A stretch of 64,000 nt of DNA, taken from Bog-756 sp963830165. GTDB taxonomy: Bacteria > Actinomycetota > Acidimicrobiia > Acidimicrobiales > RAAP-2. The translations under genes and the position numbers were made by a program. Below are positions 17,630 to 25,988 of this stretch, one piece after another. Location of the stretch: the NCBI GenBank assembly GCA_963830165.1, contig CAWHKZ010000011.1, positions 124,001 through 188,000 on the forward strand, written 5' to 3'. The notes beneath the pieces are model-generated. The model was not told the DNA's origin. It worked only from the letters and a program-made list of their open reading frames with translations, and did not search any database. How positions within the stretch are numbered: position 1 is the first letter of the stretch; the number at the start of each line of letters is the position of its first letter.

Positions 17630-18213
17630 TGCGGGGCACCTGCCTTACGTCGTGCTCTGGGAAGGGGGAAGGGTCGGGGATTCGGCGCGACGTCCTCCAC
17701 CGCGGCGCGCTTCAGTCGCCCGTCGGCCATGTCGAGCCACCGCACCAGTGAGTCCAGGCGGAAGAGTTCGGCGTCGACGACCAGCGCGAAGTTCAGGTCG
17801 AAACGTGACTCGTCCTCCTTCAGGCGGGTCCACTGCTGCATGAGCTCCACCAGGTACCGGCGGTGCACCTGGATGAGTTGGTGCACGTCGACGCCGGGGA
17901 GTTCGAGGGCGACGAGCACTTTGATCACGAGCTCGTCACGGGGAGGGGACGAGAGGTCGGGTGGCGTCCGCAGCCAATTGTCCAGCTCCGCCTGGCCCTC
18001 GGTGGTGATGCGGAAGCCCTTCTGTGGACCCTCCTCGGCGGCGTCATCGGATTCGACCAGGCCGTCGCGCTCCAGGCGCTGCAGGGTCGTGTACACCTGC
18101 CCGACGTTGAGGGGCCAGACCTCCCCCGTCCGGGACTCGAATTCCTGGCGCAGCTGCAGTCCGTACCCCGGGCCTTCGCTGAGGAGGGCCAACAGGGCGT
18201 GACGCACGCTCAC
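17626..18213 (-). CDS. PadR family transcriptional regulator
   Basis: 195 residues. The N-terminal winged helix (MSVRHALLALLSEGPGYG, then VGQVYTTLQRLERDGLVE) is diagnostic of PadR; the C-terminal helical part resembles the Vir_act_alpha_C dimerisation domain. It is first in the operon with an ABC/FtsX exporter, the usual partner of PadR repressors, which release DNA when the exported toxic compound binds. The GTG start has ggag 5-6 bases upstream. A palindrome at 18241-18263 overlaps the likely -10 box, pointing to autoregulation. Confidence 0.92.
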   Translation of the reverse strand: MSVRHALLALLSEGPGYGLQLRQEFESRTGEVWPLNVGQVYTTLQRLERDGLVESDDAAEEGPQKGFRITTEGQAELDNWLRTPPDLSSPPRDELVIKVLVALELPGVDVHQLIQVHRRYLVELMQQWTRLKEDESRFDLNFALVVDAELFRLDSLVRWLDMADGRLKRAAVEDVAPNPRPFPLPRARRKAGAPQ

Positions 18214-18240
18214 GGCCGCTCCGTCCTCTGGACTCTGTTC

Positions 18241-18263
18241 AGTAGCATACTCAGTATCCTACT
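18241..18263. promoter_or_regulatory. Palindromic operator of the PadR exporter operon
   Basis: The core ATACTCAGTAT (18247-18257) is a perfect inverted repeat, and outer arms AGTAG (18241-18245) and CTACT (18259-18263) extend it to 23 bp. On the minus strand it contains TATGCT, a plausible -10 box for the PadR gene. PadR proteins bind such dyads. Confidence 0.6.
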
Positions 18264-18318
18264 CAGCTTCCCGAAGTTGGCAAGGGCCTGACCGGGGTCG
18301 CAGGAGCTCCGATGGCGG

Positions 18319-18324
18319 TAGGTT
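18319..18324 (+). promoter_or_regulatory. Candidate -10 box for leaderless ArsC-like gene
   Basis: TAGGTT ends 7 bases before the ATG at 18332; no ribosome site is present at normal spacing. Confidence 0.45.
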
Positions 18325-18331
18325 CCCGGGC

Positions 18332-18700
18332 ATGGCCGACATCACCATCTTCCACAACCCCAACTGCTCGAGTTCGCGTGCCGCCACCGAGACCGCCGGC
18401 GACATGGGCGTCGACGTCGACATCCGGCGCTACCAACTGAAGGCGGAGCGCCCGACGGTCGACGAGCTGCGCGACCTGCTCGCCATCCTCGAGGACGAGC
18501 CCACCGCACTGGTCCGCCGGGACGCCACCTTCACCAAACTCGGACTGACCGACGCCGATGTCGCCTCGGCCGACCAGGTGGCCGAGGTCCTGGCCGCCCA
18601 TGCCGAGCTCATCCAACGCCCGGTGCTGATCGCCGACGGTGCGGCGATCATCGGCCGACCGAAGGACCGGATCGCCCCGTTCCTGGCCGCCCACTCCTGA
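18332..18700 (+). CDS. ArsC family thioredoxin-fold protein
   Basis: 122 residues, the length of glutaredoxin-type ArsC proteins. The N-terminal NPNCSSSRAA carries the single nucleophilic Cys followed by Ser-Arg, and IQRPVLIADGAAIIGRPKDR is the conserved cis-Pro region. Such proteins reduce arsenate with glutathione-type thiols or, in the YffB/Spx branch, do other work. No ars operon or arsenite pump is near, so arsenate resistance is not proven. It stands divergent to the PadR operon and 33 bases before mutM. Confidence 0.82.
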   Translation: MADITIFHNPNCSSSRAATETAGDMGVDVDIRRYQLKAERPTVDELRDLLAILEDEPTALVRRDATFTKLGLTDADVASADQVAEVLAAHAELIQRPVLIADGAAIIGRPKDRIAPFLAAHS

Positions 18701-18733
18701 GCGTGGTCGTGGCCGACACGGTGCCCGGGTCGG

Positions 18734-19597
18734 GTGCCTGAGCTCCCCGAGGTCGAGACGATCCGGCGCCAGCTGGACGAGGCGGTGACCGGTCGGTCGG
18801 TGGTGGCCATCGAGTCGCGTTGGCACAGGAGCCTGACCGGTCGGGGTGTCGAGCCGACGGACCTGCTCCGTCGTCCGGTGACCCGGGCCTGGCGCCGGGG
18901 CAAGCTGCTCGGCATCGATCTGGACGGCGGGGTCAGCGCCCTGGTCCACCTGCGGATGACCGGTCAGCTGCTCCTCGAACCCGCGGATGCCGCCCGCCCG
19001 TCACCCCTCGACACCTCGGCGACGCGGGTCGTCCTCGATCTCGACGACGGGTCCCGGCTGGTGTTCAACGACCACCGCAAGTTCGGCCGCATCGTCGTGC
19101 TCCCGTCGGACGACGTACCGAACGACCCGCTGCTGGCCCGCATGGGCCCCGAGCCCCTCGACGACGGGTTCGATGCCGAGGCTCTGGCCGTCGGGCTGCG
19201 TCGGCATCCCGGACTGCGGGTCAAGTCGGCGCTGCTGGACCAGAGCGTGGTGGCCGGCATCGGGAACATCTACGCCGACGAGGCCCTCTGGCAGGCCGGC
19301 CTCCACCCGGAGCGCCGGTCCGGAGCGCTCCGGCGACCCGACGTCCGGGCACTCCACGCGGGGATCGTCACCGTCCTCTCCGAGGGCCTGGTGCGGGGTG
19401 GCTCGACGATGCGGGACTACGTCGACGCCCGGGGCGAGCGCGGTGGCTACCTCGAGGTCGCTGCGGTGTACGGGCGGACCGGACAGTCCTGCCGACGGTG
19501 CGGCACCACCATCGTCAAGACCACGGTGGTGGGCCGGGGCACCCACGTGTGCCCCTCCTGCCAGATCCCACCCCGGCGACGCCGGAACCCGTCCTGA
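18734..19597 (+). CDS. mutM: Formamidopyrimidine-DNA glycosylase (MutM/Fpg)
   Basis: 287 residues. Bifunctional glycosylase and beta/delta lyase that removes 8-oxoguanine and Fapy lesions. After the start residue, the protein begins PELPEVETIRRQL, with Pro2 as the catalytic amine and Glu3, as required. The helix-two-turn-helix region has SALLDQSVVAGIGNIYADEALW, and the C-terminal zinc finger has four cysteines (C253, C256, C273, C276). The GTG start is forced by the need for Pro at position 2. mutY lies at about 49.5 kb in the same window, the partner in the GO repair system. Confidence 0.96.
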   Translation: MPELPEVETIRRQLDEAVTGRSVVAIESRWHRSLTGRGVEPTDLLRRPVTRAWRRGKLLGIDLDGGVSALVHLRMTGQLLLEPADAARPSPLDTSATRVVLDLDDGSRLVFNDHRKFGRIVVLPSDDVPNDPLLARMGPEPLDDGFDAEALAVGLRRHPGLRVKSALLDQSVVAGIGNIYADEALWQAGLHPERRSGALRRPDVRALHAGIVTVLSEGLVRGGSTMRDYVDARGERGGYLEVAAVYGRTGQSCRRCGTTIVKTTVVGRGTHVCPSCQIPPRRRRNPS

Positions 19598-19698
19598 CCT
19601 CATGGGCCCGAGCCAGCGCGGGCGAAACGACGTGCGACCCGGGTACGACCAGACCGGGCCGATGTGACCCGACGCTGACGGATTCCCGGACCGTCGGG

Positions 19699-20174
19699 TC
19701 AGGCGCCGCCGGCGTGGCTGAGGGTCTCGGACAAGGACCGGCGGGTGCACTTGAGGGCGGGTGGCGCCACGACGACGGGCAGGTGTGACGTCCGCAGCAC
19801 CCGCTCCCGCACCCCCCGACCGGCCAGGCGGCGGACGCCGCGCAGCCGGAGGGAGCCGAGCACGATGCCGGTGCACTGCTCCTCGGCGGCCACCTCCACG
19901 ATCCGTCGGGCCACCAGGTCCTCGCGGCACGCTGCAGATCAGACCGCAGGCGGCGATGCCCGACCTGCGCAGGGCCACCACCGTGTCCTCTACGAGTTCC
20001 CGGGCCGTCGGCGGTCGATTCGATGGGCGGGACGCGCCGGACGGGCGACAGCTCGCGGAGGTGCAGGACGGTCACCTCGGCGTCCGACTGGGCGGCATAG
20101 CCCACGGTGAAGTCGACGGCTGCCTCGCCCGCCTCGGTGTGGTCGACGGCGAGTAGAAGATGGTTCCGGGTCAT
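19699..20174 (-). CDS. Universal stress protein, with two apparent frameshifts
   Basis: The ATG at 20174 follows a near-perfect ribosome site (aggagg). The first frame gives MTRNHLLLAVDHTEAGEAAVDF and TVLHLREL, the N-terminal half of a UspA domain. Near plus-strand 20007 the frame must shift to continue as RELVEDTVVALRRSGIAACG, and again near 19925 to continue as EDLVARRIVEVAAEEQCTGIVLGSLRLRG, ending HLPVVVAPP. Joined, these make a normal single-domain USP of about 155 residues with the G-2X-G-9X-G/S-type ATP loop. Either two base errors or a decayed gene. Role in stress survival only by family. Confidence 0.65.
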
Positions 20175-20226
20175 GGTTCCTCCTGCGGGACCCCCCCTCC
20201 CGATCAGGCTACGCCTGCCCACCGTG

Positions 20227-20275
20227 AAATTGACGCGAAAATTCAGGTGACGGGCCCGTGCGGGCCGGTCAATTT
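20227..20275. repeat. Inverted repeat in the USP-desaturase intergenic region
   Basis: AAATTGAC (20227-20234) and GTCAATTT (20268-20275) are exact inverted copies 33 bases apart. They lie upstream of the USP gene (minus strand) and in an otherwise GC-rich gap. Could be a long-spaced operator or a stem. Confidence 0.35.
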
Positions 20276-20278
20276 GCA

Positions 20279-20348
20279 GGTGGCTGCCATCGGGTGGCTG
20301 CCATCCGGTGGCTGCCATCCGGTGGCTGCCATCGGGTGGCTCCCGGGA
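20279..20348. repeat. Tandem 14-bp minisatellite
   Basis: GGTGGCTGCCATC(C/G) is repeated four times head to tail (20279-20334) and then breaks up into a partial fifth copy. It is intergenic, between the USP gene and the end of the desaturase-family gene, and has no evident coding role. Confidence 0.85.
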
Positions 20349-20461
20349 AGGGTCGCCGGGACTGCCGCTCGGGCGGCAACCCCGGGGACCCGGATCACCG
20401 CGGGCGCCGTGACCTCGGCGGCCACCCACGAGGGGGCCGACCCGTAGGCCTACCGGACGGG

Positions 20462-21625
20462 TCAGCCGGCCGGCGACAGGGGGGAGGTGGCGGGCGCACG
20501 GTGGTCCATGGCCCACCCCGGACCACGGAACACGTAGGAGAGTCGCTCGACCCAACCGGTGGAGGAGGCGATGTCCCGGACCATGTCGACGTACTCATGG
20601 CTGACGATGCGCGTCGGCTCGAAGGTGTCGATGTTCTTCGTGAGCCCGTAGACCACGTGCTCGTCCTCCGGCTCGAACGTGCCGAACAGGCGATCCCAGA
20701 CGATCAGGATGCCGCCGTGGTTCCGGTCGAGGTACTGCCGGTTGGTCCCGTGGTGGACCCGGTGGTGGGAGGGCGAATTGAGGGTCGCCTCGGCCCGGCC
20801 GATGCGGTCGACCGCCTCGGTGTGGATCCAGAACTGGTAGATGAGGTTGATGCCCCGGGCCGTCGCCACGGCGGACGGCGGGATCCCGAACAGGCACAGC
20901 AGGCCGTAGGGGATCGAGGTGGCGAGTGCGTCGGCCACGGGCTGGCGCAGCGCCGTCGAGAGGTTGTAGCGCTCGCTCGAGTGGTGGACCTCGTGGACCG
21001 CCCACATGTAGCGGCTGGTGTGCATGAAGCGGTGGTTCCAGTAGTAGATGAAGTCCCAGCCCACGACGGCGGCGACCGCGGGCAACGCACCTGCTCCCGA
21101 CGAGCGCACCAGACGCCGCTCCCACAGGCGCTGGGGTGTCGTGGCCGCCGCCCAGGCGGTGGTGACGGCCAGCCCGCCCGTGGCCACCGCGGCGACCCCG
21201 CCGACTGCGGCCACCTTGCGGGCCGCCGACGGGGCGCCGGGGCGGGGCGGGGTGGCGACGGCGTCGGGCGCGGGCGGGGCACCGGTCTCCCGTCGCTCCG
21301 TCCGCCGGGCGAGCACATCGGCCACCGTGGTCACGGCCGCCGCGCCCAGCGCTGCGCCGACCAGGGCCCTGGGGAACCGCCCCCGGCCGCGGGTCACCGG
21401 CCGGAGGAGCTTCGGCACCACCAGCGGGGCCAGCAGGCTGAGGACACCCATGGACAGGCTGGCCAGCGTGTCCCTCGTCTCGTAGTCGCCCGCCGCAGGC
21501 GCGGCACCCGACGCGTGGGCCCGTCGCTGCAGCCAGTATTCGAGGCCCATCGCCGCGAAGTATCCCGGAACGGCCACGACGGTGAGGTCGACGGCAGGGG
21601 AGGTGGGTGCGGTGGGCTGTCTCAT
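20462..21625 (-). CDS. Sterol desaturase / fatty acid hydroxylase family protein
   Basis: 387 residues with several membrane spans. The di-iron histidine motifs of the FA_hydroxylase superfamily are all visible: HRFMH, HEVHHSS and HHRVHHG, preceded by WDFIYYWNHR. Such enzymes hydroxylate or desaturate lipids at the membrane; C-5 sterol desaturase and alkylglycerol monooxygenase are relatives. A long Ala/Pro-rich stretch (about residues 75-135) sits before the catalytic part. The start is ATG at 21625. It follows the lipoprotein hydrolase gene by 10 bases in the same direction, so the two are probably co-transcribed. The substrate is unknown. Confidence 0.88.
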   Translation of the reverse strand: MRQPTAPTSPAVDLTVVAVPGYFAAMGLEYWLQRRAHASGAAPAAGDYETRDTLASLSMGVLSLLAPLVVPKLLRPVTRGRGRFPRALVGAALGAAAVTTVADVLARRTERRETGAPPAPDAVATPPRPGAPSAARKVAAVGGVAAVATGGLAVTTAWAAATTPQRLWERRLVRSSGAGALPAVAAVVGWDFIYYWNHRFMHTSRYMWAVHEVHHSSERYNLSTALRQPVADALATSIPYGLLCLFGIPPSAVATARGINLIYQFWIHTEAVDRIGRAEATLNSPSHHRVHHGTNRQYLDRNHGGILIVWDRLFGTFEPEDEHVVYGLTKNIDTFEPTRIVSHEYVDMVRDIASSTGWVERLSYVFRGPGWAMDHRAPATSPLSPAG

Positions 21626-21635
21626 GGGGTGGTCC

Positions 21636-22766
21636 TCATCGTGACTGGGTGACCGTGACGGTGAACCCGGGGAACTGACCCGGGACCGGGGTGGGGACGG
21701 GCGTGTCGGGGTCGCCGCCGAGCTGGTGCTTCAGTTGGAACACCGTGTAGTACTGCACGATCGGCCAGAACCGCTGAGCGGGCTGGTCGTCCGCCTGGCA
21801 CCCGTTGATGCCCAGCTCGGCCACGCCGGCCGACACCAGGCCGGCCTTGACGGCGTAGCTGATGAGGCCACCCCCCGACCGGATGCCGGTGCAGATGTCG
21901 GTGTAGGTGTTGTGGCCCTCACCGGAGATCTCGACCAGCGCCTTCGGTCCGGTGAACGAGTCGTAGGTCCTGCGCACCGTCGCCGGGGGCACGACGGTGT
22001 CGCCCTCGGCCCCGATCAGCATCACCGGCTTCGTCGAGGGCGTGCCCGCCGGGGCCACCGGTGCCCAGCCGACGGCAGTCGCGACCGCCGGACCGTCGAG
22101 GGCGTCGAAGGCCGTCCCACCTCCCGCCGAGTGCCCGACGGCCGCCACCTCGGCGGGGTCGGCCACGCCCGAAAGCACCGACGACGGATCGGCCGAGCCC
22201 TGCTCCACCGCGGTCAGCGACGACTGCATGATCGCCGAGTCCTGGGCCGCCGTCGGGGCGGTGGTCACCCGGAGGACCTGGGCGGCCAGGCCACGTTCGA
22301 GGTAGTCGGCGCTCACCACCACGTAGCCCCACGAGGCGATGCCGGTCAGGAGGTGCGAGTAGTAGAGCCGCTGGCCGCCGTCTCCGTGGCTGAACAGGAC
22401 GATCGGGTACGGGCCCTGCTTCGAGGCCGGCGCTCCGAGGTAGGCGTCGACCGTCGTGGTCGTGTCGTAGCGGGCGGGCAGGATCCCCTGGTAGGCGGCG
22501 GGCAGGGTGGACGCCTCGGTGTAGCTGAACAGCGGGTGGCCGGTCAGCGCGGCGGTGTCGGCCGGGTAGAAGACGGTGGCGTAACGCTCGCCGAAGACCG
22601 GCCCGGCCGACCCCAGATCGAGCGTGGTCACGCCGACGGTGTCGGGTCCCGGGCGGGCGTAGGCCGGGGGCAGCGTCGCGGTCGCTCCCGAGCTCGACGA
22701 CGAGCACCCCGCGGTCAGGACCACCGTCGCCACCATCATCAAGGTGGCCACCCTGTGTGACCTCAC
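21636..22766 (-). CDS. Lipoprotein alpha/beta hydrolase (PAF-acetylhydrolase-like)
   Basis: 376 residues. The N-terminus MRSHRVATLMMVATVVLTAGC is a type II signal with a lipobox (LTAGC), so the protein should be anchored outside the membrane. The catalytic domain shows YPIVLFSHGDGGQRLYYSHL (oxyanion strand) and the nucleophile elbow VGHSAGGGT; an acid lies in LIGAEGDTVVPP and a His in SGEGHNTYTD. This order fits the chlorophyllase/PAF-acetylhydrolase branch. The GTG at 22766 is chosen because ggagagg precedes it; the open frame runs on to 22952 without family similarity. Confidence 0.85.
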   Translation of the reverse strand: MRSHRVATLMMVATVVLTAGCSSSSSGATATLPPAYARPGPDTVGVTTLDLGSAGPVFGERYATVFYPADTAALTGHPLFSYTEASTLPAAYQGILPARYDTTTTVDAYLGAPASKQGPYPIVLFSHGDGGQRLYYSHLLTGIASWGYVVVSADYLERGLAAQVLRVTTAPTAAQDSAIMQSSLTAVEQGSADPSSVLSGVADPAEVAAVGHSAGGGTAFDALDGPAVATAVGWAPVAPAGTPSTKPVMLIGAEGDTVVPPATVRRTYDSFTGPKALVEISGEGHNTYTDICTGIRSGGGLISYAVKAGLVSAGVAELGINGCQADDQPAQRFWPIVQYYTVFQLKHQLGGDPDTPVPTPVPGQFPGFTVTVTQSR

Positions 22767-22974
22767 ATGTTCCTCTCCCCGGCGGCCCAAGCGGACGCCA
22801 CCGGAAGCATCGGGCGTCCCCGTTCCCCCGCTCGGGGAAGGGTACCGCGACCCGGCCGCGGGCCGGGAGGGTCGCGTGGTTGCGCAACCCCCCTTGCGAC
22901 CGGACGGCACAGCCGTGTCCGGAGCAGCCCGGGGATCGGGCACGCCGGGCACCGCCGCCCCGGAGGCGGGCCAG

Positions 22975-22988
22975 TAGAACCGGTTCTA
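22975..22988. promoter_or_regulatory. KstR-type operator at the fadA5-like promoter
   Basis: TAGAACCGGTTCTA is a perfect 14-bp palindrome fitting the mycobacterial KstR pattern TNNAACNNGTTNNA. It overlaps a TATACT -10 box (22986-22991), where a bound repressor would block transcription of the thiolase 117 bases downstream. The rest of the 22767-23104 gap holds no gene. Confidence 0.7.
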
Positions 22989-23104
22989 TACTGTGGCGCC
23001 CGGCCGGGACGCCTGCCAGACCGGTCCGCCGTCACGGCATCAGGGCTTCACGGCATCACCGACACGACCGCACCACCCACCACACCGTTCAAGGGGGAAC
23101 CACC

Positions 23105-24265
23105 ATGGCCCAGCCCGTCATCGTCGAAGCAGTCCGCACGCCGATCGGGAAGCGCAACGGGTGGCTCTCCGGGTTCCACGCCGCCGAACTTCTGGGCAAG
23201 GCCCAGGTCGAGCTGGTGAAGAAGGCCGGCATCGACCCCGGTGCCGTGGAACAGATCGTGGGCGGCTGCGTGACCCAGGCCGGCGAGCAGGCCTCCAACG
23301 TCACCCGCACCGCGTGGCTCAGTCAGGGCATGCCCTACGAGACGGCGGCCACCACCGTCGACTGCCAGTGCGGCTCGGCCCAGCAGGCCAACCACTTCAT
23401 CGCCAACCTGGTCGGGGCCGACGCCATCCACGCCGGCATCGCCTGCGGTGTCGAGGCCATGAGCCGTGTCGGTCTGGGCGCCAATGCCTTCAACGGCCCC
23501 GGCAGGTCCCGCCCCGACGAGTTCCCGTGGGACATGCCCGACCAGTTCGGCGCCGCCGAGCGGATCGCCCAGAAGTACGGGATCACCCGCGACGACGTCG
23601 ACTGGCTGGGCTTCGAGTCGCAGCGCAAGGCCGCCCAGGCCGTGGCCGAGGGCCGCTTCGACCGCGAGATCGTGCCCCTCGAGGCCCCCGTGGTGGGTGC
23701 CGAGGGTCCGACCGGCGAGATCAACCTGGTCAGCCGCGACCAGGGTCCCCGTGACACCACTAGGGAGGGTCTGGCCGGGCTCAAGCCCGTGCTGCCCGAC
23801 GGCATGCACACCGCCGGCAACAGCTCGCAGATCTCCGACGGTGCGGCCGCCGTGCTGTGGATGTCCCAGGAGCGGGCCGGTGAGGCCGGCCTGCGGCCCC
23901 GCGCCCGGATCGTGGCCCAGACGCTGGTGGGCTCCGACCCCTACTACCACCTCGACGGGCCCATCGCCGCCACCGCCGACGTCCTGAAGAAGGCCGGCAT
24001 GACCATGTCCGACATCGACATCTTCGAGGTCAACGAGGCGTTCGCCTCGGTCGTGATGTCCTGGGGCAAGGTGCACGAGGTCGACTGGGACAGGGTCAAC
24101 GTCAACGGTGGCGCCATCGCCCTCGGCCACCCGGTCGGCTCGACCGGCGCCCGTCTCATCACCACCGCCCTGCACGAGCTCGAGCGGTCCGACAAGAACC
24201 TCGCCCTCATCTCGATGTGCTGCGGTGGCGCCCTGGCCACCGGCACCATCATCGAGCGCATCTGA
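23105..24265 (+). CDS. fadA5: Steroid-type beta-ketothiolase (FadA5-like acetyl-CoA acetyltransferase)
   Basis: 386 residues. Thiolases cleave 3-oxoacyl-CoA with CoA. The nucleophile is C89 in TTVDCQCGSAQQAN; HPVGSTGARL and SMCCGGALATG supply the other active-site groups. The start PVIVEAVRTPIGKRNGWLSG, the DCQCGSxQQAN site and EPYYHLDG-like DPYYHLDG match what I recall of mycobacterial FadA5, which removes acetyl- or propionyl-CoA from the cholesterol side chain. A KstR-type operator overlaps its promoter, which supports that assignment. ATG 23105 is preceded by aaggggg; the upstream open frame has no similarity. Confidence 0.88.
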   Translation: MAQPVIVEAVRTPIGKRNGWLSGFHAAELLGKAQVELVKKAGIDPGAVEQIVGGCVTQAGEQASNVTRTAWLSQGMPYETAATTVDCQCGSAQQANHFIANLVGADAIHAGIACGVEAMSRVGLGANAFNGPGRSRPDEFPWDMPDQFGAAERIAQKYGITRDDVDWLGFESQRKAAQAVAEGRFDREIVPLEAPVVGAEGPTGEINLVSRDQGPRDTTREGLAGLKPVLPDGMHTAGNSSQISDGAAAVLWMSQERAGEAGLRPRARIVAQTLVGSDPYYHLDGPIAATADVLKKAGMTMSDIDIFEVNEAFASVVMSWGKVHEVDWDRVNVNGGAIALGHPVGSTGARLITTALHELERSDKNLALISMCCGGALATGTIIERI

Positions 24266-24328
24266 CGCCGCCCGACTGTGCGCCCGCTCCGCGCGGCGCC
24301 CACGGGAGAACAGTGGTTGCATAGGGGT

Positions 24329-25804
24329 ATGTCGCTCTGCCCGAGCACAGTGTGCAAGGGCGGGCTACGCCTGCCCCTTGCCGTTCTCGCCCTGGTCGTG
24401 GCCTCCGGCTGCGGCACCACCGTGGCCCAGTCGGGTGCTGCGCCCCACACTCCCGTCGGGACCCACGTGGCCGCACCCACCTCGGAGTGGACGACCTTCG
24501 ACCAGGACGGCCTCCGCACCGGTGTCGACACCTCGGGCACGTCCTTCGCGCCGCCGTCGGCGGCGTGGACGTCCCGGACGCTCGACGGGACCCTGTTCGG
24601 CCAGCCCCTGCTCTACGACAACCGGGTGTTCGCGGCCACCGAAAACGACACGGTCTACGCCTTGGCCGCCGACAGCGGCACCGTGCTGTGGTCCAAGCAC
24701 GTGGCCACGCCGTTCTCGCCCTCCACGGTGCCGGGCCTCTGTGGCGACATCGACCCGACCGTCGGGATCACGGGCACGCCGGTGATCGACACCGCCCGAA
24801 ACGAGATCTTCGTCGTCGCCGCCGAGCAGGTGCACGGCGCCGCCTCCCACCACCTGATCGGGCTCGACCTGTACACGGGCGCCGTACTCCTCGACGAGGA
24901 CATCGACCCGCCGTCGATCGCCGCACCCGCCTACGAGCTCCAGCGGACGGCGCTGGCCCTGACCGACGGCCGGGTCGTCATCGGCATGGGCGGCAACGAC
25001 GGGGACTGCGGCCATTACCACGGCCTCGTGATCTCGGCCCCCGAGGACGGCTCGGCACCGTCGACGTTCATCGTGGCCGACCAGCCCGGCGACAACCAGG
25101 GGGCGGTGTGGATGGGTGGAGCCGCCCCGGTCGTCGACGACCAGGGGAACGTCTGGGTGGCGTCGGGCAATGCCGTCACCGGCTCCACCCCCGACGACTC
25201 GAACAGCGTGCTCGAGCTGAGCCCGACCATGCAGCTCCTCGACTCCTTCACGCCGAGCACGTGGAAGAACGACAACGAGCACGACCTCGACCTCGCCTCG
25301 ACGGCCCCCGCGCTGCTCCCGAACGGCGTGGTGTTCCAGGTGGGCAAGCTGCACACGGCCTACGTGCTCAACGCCGCCCATCTCGGCGGCATCGGCGGCC
25401 AGGAGTCCGAGACCGCCAACTTCTGCGAGGAGGATCCCGACGGTGGGGACGCCCAGGTGGACGGCACCGTCTACGTGCCCTGCGGTGACGGGCTGCGTGC
25501 CGTCACCCCGACGCCGGACACCCCACCGGTGGCGAAGTGGAAGACCGACACCGGAGCCCACGACTCGCCCGTCTACGCCGGCGGCATGGTCTGGTCGATC
25601 GGCGGCAGCACCCTCTACGCGCTGGACCCGGCGAACGGCACCGACAGGTACCGCTTCTCCCTCACCCAGCCCGCCACCAACTTTCCGGCGCCGGCCGCCG
25701 CCGACGGCCTGGTGGTGGCGCCGGGCACCGACCAGCTCTTCGCCTTCGACGGCCCGGCCGGCCTCCCCGGGGCACCCACGCCGGCGCCTTCCGCCCCGGC
25801 CTGA
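24329..25804 (+). CDS. Secreted lipoprotein with PQQ-type beta-propeller repeats
   Basis: 491 residues from ATG 24329. The signal LRLPLAVLALVVASGC ends in a lipobox, so this should be a surface lipoprotein. The rest shows PQQ/WD-like blades: VFAATENDTVYALAADSGTVLWS, LIGLDLYTGAVL, STLYALDPANGTDRYRF and a closing LFAFDGPAG. This looks like an outer-wall propeller of the BamB/PQQ-repeat type without the residues of a true quinoprotein dehydrogenase that I could identify. It lies between two KstR-marked genes but has no obvious site of its own. A function in binding or assembly is only a guess. Confidence 0.8.
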   Translation: MSLCPSTVCKGGLRLPLAVLALVVASGCGTTVAQSGAAPHTPVGTHVAAPTSEWTTFDQDGLRTGVDTSGTSFAPPSAAWTSRTLDGTLFGQPLLYDNRVFAATENDTVYALAADSGTVLWSKHVATPFSPSTVPGLCGDIDPTVGITGTPVIDTARNEIFVVAAEQVHGAASHHLIGLDLYTGAVLLDEDIDPPSIAAPAYELQRTALALTDGRVVIGMGGNDGDCGHYHGLVISAPEDGSAPSTFIVADQPGDNQGAVWMGGAAPVVDDQGNVWVASGNAVTGSTPDDSNSVLELSPTMQLLDSFTPSTWKNDNEHDLDLASTAPALLPNGVVFQVGKLHTAYVLNAAHLGGIGGQESETANFCEEDPDGGDAQVDGTVYVPCGDGLRAVTPTPDTPPVAKWKTDTGAHDSPVYAGGMVWSIGGSTLYALDPANGTDRYRFSLTQPATNFPAPAAADGLVVAPGTDQLFAFDGPAGLPGAPTPAPSAPA

Positions 25805-25871
25805 CCCGGCCCGTCGGCGCCGCTCCCCGGGTGGCCGGAGCGTGCAGCCGCCGGGGGCCCGTGCCGGAAAC

Positions 25872-25885
25872 TAGAATGGGTTCCA
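25872..25885. promoter_or_regulatory. Imperfect KstR-type operator upstream of the EchA19-like gene
   Basis: TAGAATGGGTTCCA matches TNNAACNNGTTNNA except AAT for AAC. TAGAAT (25872-25877) also serves as a good -10 box, so the site overlaps the promoter as at the thiolase gene. The hydratase ATG lies about 105 bases downstream. Confidence 0.5.
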
Positions 25886-25988
25886 GTTCCGTGCGCTCCC
25901 GCCCCGAGTGGCGCGCACGCCGACCATGCCGCGCCGCGGCGCACGAGGGGGAGCGGACGGCGTCCGTCGCCCCGAAGGGAGCAGCACC

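Noticed and set aside
18332..18700. Arsenic resistance locus
   Set aside because: Only one ArsC-like protein; no arsR, arsB or acr3 gene in view.
22757..23104. N-terminal extension of the thiolase
   Set aside because: The open frame extends upstream, but it crosses the promoter and KstR-type site, and the family starts at the ATG at 23105.
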